Source: an uncultured Collinsella sp.
Lineage (GTDB): Bacteria > Actinomycetota > Coriobacteriia > Coriobacteriales > Coriobacteriaceae
DNA: 59,560 nt
Reading direction: 5' to 3'
Assembly: GCA_937950325.1 (NCBI GenBank)
Contig: CALFDJ010000051.1
Location: 1 to 59,560, forward strand
Positions 10,646 through 17,891 of this stretch are shown here, piece by piece. Under the pieces are notes generated by a model. The model was not told the origin of the DNA, did not search any database, and saw only the letters and a program-made list of their open reading frames with translations. Position 1 is the first letter of the stretch, and each line of letters starts with the position of its first letter. A program made the translations under genes and the position numbers.

Positions 10646-11653
10646 CTATTCAGAAGGTGCCTCTTCGTCTCGCATGCCCTTCCAGTTGCGGATAAGCGCC
10701 TTGCGTAGTTCGTTTTGCTCTCGCTGGTACCCGGTGTCGGTACAGCGAGGCATGCCGAGTGCTTCGCGAATGTTGTTCATGGCGCGGTGAAAGGCGAGCT
10801 GGCTGCCGAACTGAGCCGAAGTGAGCGTAACGATTCGATATCCCATTTGGGAGAGAACGGCCTCTCGTTCCGCATCTGCCCCCTTGCGCTCGAACTCATC
10901 GTGAAAACCGCCCTTATATTCGATACCGAGCTCCCTGCGCTTATAGGTAATGAGGGCATCGATTTTGAGTGTTCGGGCTTTTGTGCAATGCCAGAGACGT
11001 TGAGGGATCTCGAGCGGTTTGTTGAGTTCGATACCTCGGATACCAACGCCGCCTTCGCTTGTTGGGAGCGAGAGGGCGATTGCCGAAGCGGTCTCCATAG
11101 GCGAGGCCGAGTGATCGTAGATGTGCCTGAGCGCGAGCCGTGCACGTGTGGCACCGGGTTTGCCGGGGTGCCGATCGAGCAGTTTGGTTATTTCATCCTT
11201 GGAGGTAGTGGCTGGTTGCCCGGTATAAGGGTCGGCGGGATTGAGCCTCATGCGATAATCGCCGCAAACTTCATAGCCATATTCGAGATATTCGACCCTA
11301 TCCATCCACTCGGCAGCGAGCACAAAGGTGAAGGCTTCGTCGGTGATGAAGATTCCGGGCGTCAACTCGTTAATATGCTCGTAGGGAAGATTTTGTCCAA
11401 GAATGTGACAAACGACGCCTTTGGTTCGAATTCGCTCGAATTCGAATACAACCGAGATGTCGATAGTCTTGAGCATATCGGGCGGAATGCCGCAGTCGGT
11501 AAGGGCCTGTCGTATGCGCGCAACGCGTTGCTGGGTAGAGAGGCCCTGCGCACCTATCTTGTAATCGCGTTGCGCAAGAGACTGCACCAAATTCTGGGGT
11601 GCATGATGGACAAGCCATGCGGTTTTATGCGAAATGAGAACAGGGGTATCCAT
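10646..11653 (-). CDS. Endonuclease-like protein with C-terminal DUF559-type domain
   Basis: A 335-residue protein. The N-terminal half has an arrangement like AbiEi-type regulators: a winged-helix-like start, then a sheet-rich middle. The last 100 residues (D-A-L-I-T...G-I-E-Y-K-G-G-F-H, then REAVLSQMGYRIVTLTSAQ) resemble the DUF559/Vsr-like restriction-endonuclease fold, with an Asp, then E-Y-K as candidate catalytic residues. This assignment is by motif only. It stands alone between two palindromic repeats with no obvious toxin or methylase partner. Its codon use is less GC-biased than that of its neighbours, and it looks like a lineage-specific insertion. Function is unknown; DNA cleavage or regulation is inference. 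Confidence 0.7.
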   Translation of the reverse strand: MDTPVLISHKTAWLVHHAPQNLVQSLAQRDYKIGAQGLSTQQRVARIRQALTDCGIPPDMLKTIDISVVFEFERIRTKGVVCHILGQNLPYEHINELTPGIFITDEAFTFVLAAEWMDRVEYLEYGYEVCGDYRMRLNPADPYTGQPATTSKDEITKLLDRHPGKPGATRARLALRHIYDHSASPMETASAIALSLPTSEGGVGIRGIELNKPLEIPQRLWHCTKARTLKIDALITYKRRELGIEYKGGFHDEFERKGADAEREAVLSQMGYRIVTLTSAQFGSQLAFHRAMNNIREALGMPRCTDTGYQREQNELRKALIRNWKGMRDEEAPSE

Positions 11654-11757
11654 TGATGACCTCTCGCTTTGAGCCGATACCCAACTCTTATGTCCGTTGA
11701 AGTGGGGAAATATACTGGATGTGAGTAAATCGACTCATGCATGCCGCGCATGATATG

Positions 11758-11826
11758 CAAACGCGTACGTCACCCTCCAAAGATGCCGAAAAATGTCGTT
11801 TTTGGAGGCTGACGTACACGTTTTGG
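11758..11826. repeat. Palindromic repeat, copy B
   Basis: Arms 11758-11781 and 11801-11826 match those of copy A in sequence and orientation. The 19-nt loop (11782-11800) instead matches the reverse complement of copy A's loop in 17 of 19 positions. The 304-base gap 11654-11957 otherwise holds nothing I can identify. Confidence 0.85.
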
Positions 11827-11957
11827 ACCCCCGGCATTCCAACAACGCCACGCCCGCATCCAGTCCCGACCGTTTGCCGAGCAATAGGATCGCAATCGGC
11901 GCCGAACATGTACTATGTACGGGCATTGTCTAAACCCACAATCCAAAGGACCCCATC

Positions 11958-12647
11958 TTGCCCGTCGCCGCCGCCATAACCATTACCTCACATGCCTCGG
12001 ATGCCATGGTCGCTATTCCGTTTTGGCTCGAGATGTTCGCTGTTGTCGCTGCATCGATCTCGGGTGTGCTGGTTGCGCGCGAGCACAAACTCGACCTGGT
12101 GGGTGCAGTTGCGCTCGCGGTGGTCTGCGGTCTGGGCGGCGGTCTTTTGCGCGATATGACGCTGCAGGTAGGCAACGTCTACATCCTCAACCAGCCGATG
12201 GCACTGCCGCTTTCCATCGCCACGGCAGCCATCATCTACATTTTCCCGGCAATCGTCGACAAGCCCGAAAAACTCATCCCCTTGCTCGACATCATCTCGG
12301 TCGGCATCTATGCGGCAACCGGCGCAGACAAGGCGCTGGTCTACGGCTTTGCGCCGGCGGTGTGCATCATGATGGGCTTTTTCACCGCGGTGGGCGGCGG
12401 CATGTTGCGCGACGGCTTTATGGGCGTGGTTCCGGGCATTTTCCAACGTACTAACTTTTACGCCATCGCCGCCATCGCCGGATCGACAAGCTACGTGTGT
12501 CTCGTTATGAGCGGCATCATGAGCAATGTCGCCGCGCTGATCGTATGCGTTGTCGTGACCATGGGTCTGCGCTGGCTCTCGCTGCGCTTTGACATCAAAA
12601 GCCCCACCGAAGAAGATATCGCGCGCTTTTTGCACCGTAAAAAGTAG
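11958..12647 (+). CDS. TRIC-type cation channel family membrane protein (UPF0126)
   Basis: A 229-residue, seven-helix membrane protein. It has two homologous halves, each with a glycine-rich hinge followed by Arg-Asp: GLGGGLLRD near residues 53-61 and AVGGGMLRD near 150-158. This duplicated pattern marks the UPF0126/TRIC family, whose bacterial members conduct monovalent cations as trimers. Start is TTG at 11958 with AAAGGA eight bases upstream; Met-16 is an alternative. It is one of only two protein genes on the plus strand left of the origin, and the bactofilin-like gene follows after 106 bases. Confidence 0.88.
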   Translation: MPVAAAITITSHASDAMVAIPFWLEMFAVVAASISGVLVAREHKLDLVGAVALAVVCGLGGGLLRDMTLQVGNVYILNQPMALPLSIATAAIIYIFPAIVDKPEKLIPLLDIISVGIYAATGADKALVYGFAPAVCIMMGFFTAVGGGMLRDGFMGVVPGIFQRTNFYAIAAIAGSTSYVCLVMSGIMSNVAALIVCVVVTMGLRWLSLRFDIKSPTEEDIARFLHRKK

Positions 12648-12753
12648 ACAGCACGGCACGACCCTTCGAAATGCAACCGAGAGGTTCTTTTAGAGCGCCC
12701 ACGCGTTGGGTACCCTGTTAGGTATATGCCGAGTATCTAACAAAGGATTCACT

Positions 12754-13899
12754 ATGCCCTGCAATCAATTCCCGTCGAGCCAGCGCCGTAAAGCATGGGG
12801 CCGCATCACCATCCTGTTCGCGCTCATCGCGCTCGCGCTCACCGCACTTCCCACGGCGTCGTTCGCCGGCACGGACACCGCAGGCAATGTACTTGCGACC
12901 GACAATGACGCCAATCCGTCCGGCGTCGATGGTGACCTGTACTGGGCCGGCCAGGCCCTCAACTTTGACGATGCGTCCATTGACCGTGATGTCATCGCCG
13001 CGGGCGATACCCTCTCGATCCGCGACTGCACGGTTGGCGGCGCCGTCCGTCTGGCGGCACGCACCATCGACATCGCCAAGACCACGGTTGATGGCAGCGT
13101 CACGGTGGCCGGCCAGCACGTTGTGCTCAACACCGGTAGCACCGCCAACTGTTTCTATGCGATGGGCGAGACGGTTGCCCTGCGCGGCTCCGCCAGGTCG
13201 GCAGCGCTCGCGGGTGACACGGTGACCATCGATGGCACCGTCGATGGCGATGCCGAGGTTTGGGCCGACAAGCTCATCCTGGGCAAGAACGCCCACATCA
13301 CCGGCACCGTGAACGCACACGTCTCCGAGGACCCCGAGCGTGCCGCAGGGGCCGAGGTAGGCGCGCTCAAGATCGACCGCACCGAGAACGAGGATACTTC
13401 CACCGTTAACGATGTCATCGGCGGCACCGTCGCCGCGACGCTTTCCACCTGCTTTGTCGCCCTGCTACTCGAGCTCGTCTTTCCGCGCGCGACCGCCAGC
13501 GCCGCCGGCATGCTCCACCAGCGCCCCACGCCCCTGTGGGTGAGCGGTCTTCTGGGCACGATTGCTATCGTCCCCGCCGTCCTACTGCTGATTATCTCCA
13601 TCGCTGGTCTATCGCTTGCCGGAGCCCTCATGTGCGGCGTTATCGGCATCGCATTGGTGTCGAACGCCTTTGCGGGGTGCGCGATCGCCCGCATGGTCGG
13701 ACACAGCCAAAACCGCTACGCCATGGCAGCCGTGGGTGGCATCGCCGCAGGCGCCCTCACAGGGCTTCCCCTCGTAGGCGGCTTCATCAGCGGCGTGGCC
13801 TTTGTCTTTATGCTCGGCTACATCATCCAGATCATCTGGCGCAACGCCCGCCTCAAGCCGCAGCAGCCGACTAACACGCCGGGACTCCCCACCGCTTAG
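12754..13899 (+). CDS. Secreted polymer-forming (bactofilin-like) protein with C-terminal membrane helices
   Basis: 381 residues. A signal peptide (cleavage after ALPTASFA) leads to a beta-rich region of about 130 residues. That region is built of short repeats alternating V/I with G/T/D (for example DTLSIRDCTVGGAVRLAA, TVTIDGTVDGDAEVW), as in polymer-forming beta-solenoids. From about residue 225 there are four or five hydrophobic helices rich in Gly and Ala, ending in a short polar tail. ATG at 12754 has AAAGGA six bases upstream. The likely picture is an extracytoplasmic beta-helix anchored by a helical bundle. The function is unknown; similar proteins have been linked to cell-envelope scaffolding. 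Confidence 0.75.
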   Translation: MPCNQFPSSQRRKAWGRITILFALIALALTALPTASFAGTDTAGNVLATDNDANPSGVDGDLYWAGQALNFDDASIDRDVIAAGDTLSIRDCTVGGAVRLAARTIDIAKTTVDGSVTVAGQHVVLNTGSTANCFYAMGETVALRGSARSAALAGDTVTIDGTVDGDAEVWADKLILGKNAHITGTVNAHVSEDPERAAGAEVGALKIDRTENEDTSTVNDVIGGTVAATLSTCFVALLLELVFPRATASAAGMLHQRPTPLWVSGLLGTIAIVPAVLLLIISIAGLSLAGALMCGVIGIALVSNAFAGCAIARMVGHSQNRYAMAAVGGIAAGALTGLPLVGGFISGVAFVFMLGYIIQIIWRNARLKPQQPTNTPGLPTA

Positions 13900-13906
13900 C
13901 AGCTAA

Positions 13907-13939
13907 CCGCCACAAAGATGCCAAGCACCTTTGTGGCGG
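13907..13939 (+). terminator. Hairpin after the polymer-forming protein gene
   Basis: A perfect 11-bp stem (13907-13917 with 13929-13939) just past the stop codon. It lacks a T run, so it may stabilise the mRNA end or act with the typA terminator next to it. Confidence 0.5.
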
Positions 13940-13966
13940 CGCAAACGAACCCGACCCCAGTGCACC

Positions 13967-14001
13967 AAAAAGGGCGCCGACCATTGCGGTCGACGCCCTT
14001 T
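13967..14001 (-). terminator. Terminator after typA
   Basis: A stem of about 14 pairs with one mismatch, followed on the minus strand by a five-T run. It lies 28 bases past the typA stop. Confidence 0.8.
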
Positions 14002-14028
14002 CTCGTTAGACGTTATAAAGCCCAGCGC

Positions 14029-15867
14029 TTATTTGTTGACCTGACCGGCGCGGACGGCGGCCTTCTTGCGGTCGGTGGCGTTGAGCAGACGCTTGCGCAG
14101 GCGGATGTTCTTGGGAGTGATCTCCACCAGTTCGTCATCGGCGATGTACTCCAGCGCCTCCTCCAGCGAGAAGGTGCGGGGCGGCACCAGCTGGACGGAG
14201 ATATCGGAGGTCGAGGAACGCTGGTTGCCCAGGTTCTTGGTACGGGCGATGTTGACGACCATGTCGCCGGCCTTGCTGCGCTCGCCCACGATCATGCCCT
14301 CGTAGCACTCGGTGCCCGGCTCAACAAACAGCTGGCCGCGCTCCTGCAGCGTACCCAGAGCGTAGGCAACGGCCTTCTCGGTGGTCATGGAAATCATGGC
14401 GCCGTTCTGGCGGTTGCCGATCTCGCCGGCGTAAGGACCATACTCCAGGAAGGTGTGGTAGAACACGCCCTCGCCGTGGGTAACGTTCATGATGCGGTTC
14501 TTAAGACCCATGATGCCGCGGGTCGGGATCTTAAACTCGAGGTGCGTCACGATGCCCGAGGTATCCATGCTCGTCATGATGCCGCCGGAGGTACCGAAGA
14601 CCTCAACGACCTTGCCCGAGTACTCGTCCGGGCACTCGACGACGGCCTGCTCGACAGGCTCCATCTTGTTGCCGTTCTCGTCCTTCTTAAACAGAACGCG
14701 GGGACGGCCGACCTGGAACTCAAAGCCCTCGCGGCGCATGGACTCCATCAGGACGGACAGGTGCAGGATGCCGCGGCCCGAGACCTCGACGCCGCTCTTG
14801 TCCTCGAGCTCCTCGATCTTCATGGTCACGTTGTTCTCGGCCTCGTTGAACAGGCGCTCCTTGAGCTGACGGGCGCCCACGATGTCGCCGTCGCGACCGA
14901 CGAGCGGGGAGGTCGAAGCCTCAAAGACGATGGACAGGGTCGGCGGGTCAATCTCGATGGGCTCGAGCTCGACGGGGTTCTCGGGATCGGTGTAGACATC
15001 GCCGATATCGGTGCGGTCGATACCCACGACGGCGGCGATGTCGCCGGCGCCGACTTCCTGGCACTCGGTACGGCCCAGGTAGTCGAAGGTAAAGAGCTGC
15101 TTGACGGTAGCGGTGGCGCTGGAGCCGTCGTTCTTCACAACCAGGATCTGGTCGCCCTGGTGGATGGTACCGGAGTACACGCGACCGATGCCGATACGGC
15201 CAACGAAGTTGGAGTGGTCGATGGTCACGCACTGCATGGCCAGCGGGGCGTTCTCGTCAACCTCGGGCGCGGGCATGTCGTCGATGATCATATCGAGCAG
15301 CGGATACATGTCCATGTTGCCGTCGTTGGGATCAAGACGGGCAAAGCCATTCATGGCGCTGGCGTAGACCACGTGCTCCATGGCGAACTCAAGCTGGTCG
15401 TCGGTGGCGCCCAGGTCGGCCATAAGGTCGAGGCAGTCGTTGTAGGCCTTCTCGGGGTTAGCACCCGGACGGTCGATCTTGTTGATGACGATCATGATCT
15501 TAAGGCCGGTGTCGATAGCGTGACGCAGCACGAAGCGGGTCTGGGGCATGGGGCCCTCAAAAGCGTCAACCAGCAGCAGGGCGCCGTCAGCCATACGCAG
15601 CACGCGCTCGACCTCGCCGCCAAAGTCGGCGTGGCCTGGGGTGTCGATGACGTTGATCTTGACGTCCTTATACTCGATAGAGATGTTCTTGGCGAGAATC
15701 GTAATGCCGCGCTCGCGCTCCTGGTCGTTAGAGTCCAGGACGCGGTCCTCGACCTGCTGGTTAGCACGGAAGGCGTCCGTGGCACGCAGGAGCTTATCGA
15801 CCATCGTCGTCTTGCCGTGGTCGACGTGAGCGATGATGGCGATGTTCCTCAGATTGTCTACGCGCAT
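14029..15867 (-). CDS. typA: Translational GTPase TypA/BipA
   Basis: 612 residues, full length. The G domain has AHVDHGKTT (residues 13-21), DTPGHADF and NKIDRPGA; EF-Tu-like domain II, EF-G-like domains III and V, and the BipA-specific C-terminal domain follow. TypA acts on 30S/50S assembly and on translation under cold and other stress. GGGGA precedes the ATG. It is a single-gene transcript with its own terminator. Confidence 0.96.
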   Translation of the reverse strand: MRVDNLRNIAIIAHVDHGKTTMVDKLLRATDAFRANQQVEDRVLDSNDQERERGITILAKNISIEYKDVKINVIDTPGHADFGGEVERVLRMADGALLLVDAFEGPMPQTRFVLRHAIDTGLKIMIVINKIDRPGANPEKAYNDCLDLMADLGATDDQLEFAMEHVVYASAMNGFARLDPNDGNMDMYPLLDMIIDDMPAPEVDENAPLAMQCVTIDHSNFVGRIGIGRVYSGTIHQGDQILVVKNDGSSATATVKQLFTFDYLGRTECQEVGAGDIAAVVGIDRTDIGDVYTDPENPVELEPIEIDPPTLSIVFEASTSPLVGRDGDIVGARQLKERLFNEAENNVTMKIEELEDKSGVEVSGRGILHLSVLMESMRREGFEFQVGRPRVLFKKDENGNKMEPVEQAVVECPDEYSGKVVEVFGTSGGIMTSMDTSGIVTHLEFKIPTRGIMGLKNRIMNVTHGEGVFYHTFLEYGPYAGEIGNRQNGAMISMTTEKAVAYALGTLQERGQLFVEPGTECYEGMIVGERSKAGDMVVNIARTKNLGNQRSSTSDISVQLVPPRTFSLEEALEYIADDELVEITPKNIRLRKRLLNATDRKKAAVRAGQVNK

Positions 15868-15984
15868 GTAGTTCCCCTATCTTCTATCCATATACAAACG
15901 GCACGCGTATGCGGCCCGCCCAGCGATACAACGCTCAGCGGGAATATTGAGCCTTTTACCGAAAACTCGTTTATTTTAGCGATT

Positions 15985-16434
15985 TTAGATGAGAGGGGTT
16001 TCCTCACCTGCAGGTTCAGGGTCGCTCCACATAAAACCATCGCCGGCGCCCATGCCCTCATACAGCACATATGCCGAAAAACCGCTCTCGAGCGTGGTTT
16101 CGAAGAAACTCACGAGCAGAGCATCGTGATAGCCGCCGTCAATCTCGACGCAGCCGGTGTAGCCGATGGCATAGCGGGCGATACGGCCCAGGCCCTCGTC
16201 CTTAAGACCCATCTTGTGCTCGGAAATAAAGTTGGTGGCCGCCTCCAGGCACGCCTCTTCGCCGTCCTCGTCGAGCGCCGCCAGATATCGGTTGGAAGCA
16301 GCGTCCTCAATCGCCACAACTACGCCCGGATTCTCGCCGGCGGCAAGGTCGTCCAAGAACGCACCAATCAGGTCACACACCATGGCGTCGAGCTCGGCGG
16401 AGACGTTACCGGCGTCCTGCATATCCTGTGCCAT
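15985..16434 (-). CDS. Conserved-looking acidic protein of unknown function
   Basis: 149 residues, no signal or membrane segment, strongly acidic. An N-terminal helical part (residues 8-75) is followed by a beta-rich part (YAIGYTGCVEIDGGYHDALLVSFFE). GGAAGG precedes the ATG at 16434. I do not recognise a family. It lies 30 bases after the small membrane protein gene, and the three genes from 17355 to 15985 run in one direction without a terminator, so co-transcription with the DUF151 gene is likely. Confidence 0.7.
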   Translation of the reverse strand: MAQDMQDAGNVSAELDAMVCDLIGAFLDDLAAGENPGVVVAIEDAASNRYLAALDEDGEEACLEAATNFISEHKMGLKDEGLGRIARYAIGYTGCVEIDGGYHDALLVSFFETTLESGFSAYVLYEGMGAGDGFMWSDPEPAGEETPLI

Positions 16435-16464
16435 CTTTAGACCTTCCCATCGAGTCCGGCGTCG

Positions 16465-16854
16465 TTACAGTTCCTGTGCCTCGGCGGCGATCCTGGCGGC
16501 AGCGTCGCGGGCGCGCATCATATCCATCGCGCGCTTGTCGAGCACCTTGATCTGACTGGTCAGCATTACCGCGTCGACCACACCCCAGATCACCAGGCCC
16601 GTAGAGATCGAAAACCCAAGCGCACCAACTGTACCACGAAGGCGCGAGCAGATTGCCGCGACAAGGACGGAGATGACAACCATCTTGATAAACGAACCAC
16701 GGCGCTCGCGAAGCGTGCGGGCCTGCGTCACATAGGCAATGCGAGCCGCCTCAGAAGCCTCTGAGCGCATCTGGGCCTCGCGTGCAATGGCCGCCGCCTC
16801 AGCCGACATGCCGCCGGCCATCAGCGAACGCTCCGCAACCCTGCCGCCCCGCAT
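16465..16854 (-). CDS. Small membrane protein, unknown function
   Basis: 129 residues. A charged helical N-terminus (residues 1-53, Ala/Glu/Arg-rich) leads to two hydrophobic segments at about 57-70 and 77-99, then a charged helix of 30 residues. Its ATG directly abuts the TAA of the DUF151 gene, so translation is probably coupled. Unknown family. Confidence 0.65.
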   Translation of the reverse strand: MRGGRVAERSLMAGGMSAEAAAIAREAQMRSEASEAARIAYVTQARTLRERRGSFIKMVVISVLVAAICSRLRGTVGALGFSISTGLVIWGVVDAVMLTSQIKVLDKRAMDMMRARDAAARIAAEAQEL

Positions 16855-17355
16855 TTAGAAGTCATCGGGGGAGAGCGTATGGACGAACTCGTCGAACTTC
16901 TCGAACTCCTGCTCGTCGTCAACTTCCTCGGCATGGGCAGAAACGGTGCCCAGGCGATTCATGATGTCGTCCTCCACAAACATGGGGGCATTGCTGCGTA
17001 CGGCGAGGGCGATGGCGTCGCTCGGACGCGCATCGATCTTATGCTCGTTGCCATCGGCCAACACGACAACCGTCGCGTAAAACACGGGCGGCTCGGCGCG
17101 AACGATTTCGATGCGTTCGAGCTTGGCACCCAGGGCACCAACAGTATCGAGCAACAGGTCATGGGTAATCGGGCGCTCGGCGCGACCGCTATCGATGCCG
17201 CGGCTGATGGCAGCAGCTTCAAACGAACCAGTCTGAATGGAAAGGGAACGCAGTGGCGCGGGCGAGTCCGATTTGCTGCAGCGCTCGCGAAGCACGATAA
17301 GCGATGGCACGGGACCGGCGGCCATGACGATGGTCTCTATGTCGACACGAACCAT
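16855..17355 (-). CDS. Bifunctional nuclease family protein (DUF151)
   Basis: 166 residues with the BFN/DUF151 core: RPITHDLLLDTVGALGAKLERIEI and the hallmark DARPSDAIALAVRSNAPMFVEDDI. Members of this family from plants and a few bacteria have nuclease activity; the bacterial role is poorly known. ATG at 17355 has GGAGGT five bases upstream; an upstream in-frame start at 17385 lacks a site. The last 30 residues are acidic. First gene of a probable three-gene unit. Confidence 0.88.
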   Translation of the reverse strand: MVRVDIETIVMAAGPVPSLIVLRERCSKSDSPAPLRSLSIQTGSFEAAAISRGIDSGRAERPITHDLLLDTVGALGAKLERIEIVRAEPPVFYATVVVLADGNEHKIDARPSDAIALAVRSNAPMFVEDDIMNRLGTVSAHAEEVDDEQEFEKFDEFVHTLSPDDF

Positions 17356-17470
17356 GGAACACCTCCGGTACGTAGCGGTTAACACGCGGCAGTCCGCCGC
17401 ATTGAATAGCTATACTACCCAAACTTTCGCACAGCACACAAAACCAAAATGAGATTTATCGCAGACAAGA

Positions 17471-17499
17471 AAAAAGCCCCGAGGCAATGCCCCAGGGCT
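17471..17499 (-). terminator. Terminator after tRNA-Ile
   Basis: AGCCCTGGGGC pairs across ATT with GCCTCGGGGCT, with a short internal mismatch, followed by six T on the minus strand. Confidence 0.8.
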
Positions 17500-17513
17500 C
17501 TTCACAGTTTTGA

Positions 17514-17590
17514 TGGTGGACCTGACAAGATTCGAACTTGTGACCTCCCGGTTATCAGCCGGACGCTCTAACCAACTGAGCTACAGGTCC
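17514..17590 (-). tRNA. tRNA-Ile (GAT)
   Basis: 77 nt with encoded CCA. Acceptor GGACCTG/CAGGTCC, anticodon loop CTGATAA carrying GAT, and T loop TTCGAAT. Reads AUC and AUU. It stands alone between gyrA and the DUF151 gene rather than in an rRNA operon. Confidence 0.97.
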
Positions 17591-17604
17591 ATCGCGCAAG
17601 GGAT

Positions 17605-17634
17605 ATATTAGACGAGTCGTTACGCGCGCGTCAA
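17605..17634 (-). promoter_or_regulatory. Promoter of tRNA-Ile
   Basis: Minus strand: -35 TTGACG (17634-17629), an 18-base spacer, and -10 TAATAT (17610-17605), 14 bases before the tRNA 5' end. Confidence 0.55.
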
Positions 17635-17660
17635 CAACTTTTTTTGAAAATCTTTGAAGG

Positions 17661-17802
17661 GTGTTCGCCCCGGTCGCACGGCGGCATGTGAAGTCGCCTA
17701 CTCGGACAGTCCTGACTCGCACAGAGAGCACATTAAGTGCTCTCTGGCTCGTGCGGAACTCGCGATCGACTTCACATGCCGCCGTGCGACCGGGGCGAAC
17801 AC
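17661..17802. repeat. 142-nt inverted repeat with 36-nt perfect arms
   Basis: Arms 17661-17696 and 17767-17802 are exact reverse complements of each other. Inside sits a second perfect hairpin (AGAGAGCAC with GTGCTCTCT around ATTAA, 17723-17745). Outside, T-rich 17639-17650 and A-rich 17814-17825 can also pair, extending the structure. No reading frame in it is convincing. It lies between the tRNA-Ile promoter and the gyrA terminator. It could be a MITE, a cruciform, or a structured RNA. Confidence 0.9.
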
Positions 17803-17819
17803 GAGTCCCAAGGTTTTCA

Positions 17820-17852
17820 AAAAAGCGGTCGGCGCGCAGTGCGCCGACCGCC
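17820..17852 (-). terminator. Terminator after gyrA
   Basis: A perfect 11-bp stem GCGGTCGGCGC/GCGCCGACCGC followed on the minus strand by six T. It is about 40 bases past the gyrA stop. Confidence 0.85.
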
Positions 17853-17891
17853 GATATATGGGGTCTGATATTTTCTACCAGCCAGGGCCTC

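Noticed and set aside
13918..16440. An 840-codon open frame on the plus strand
   Set aside because: Antisense to typA and the gene after it. The length comes from the lack of stops opposite GC-rich codons, and the sequence resembles no protein family.
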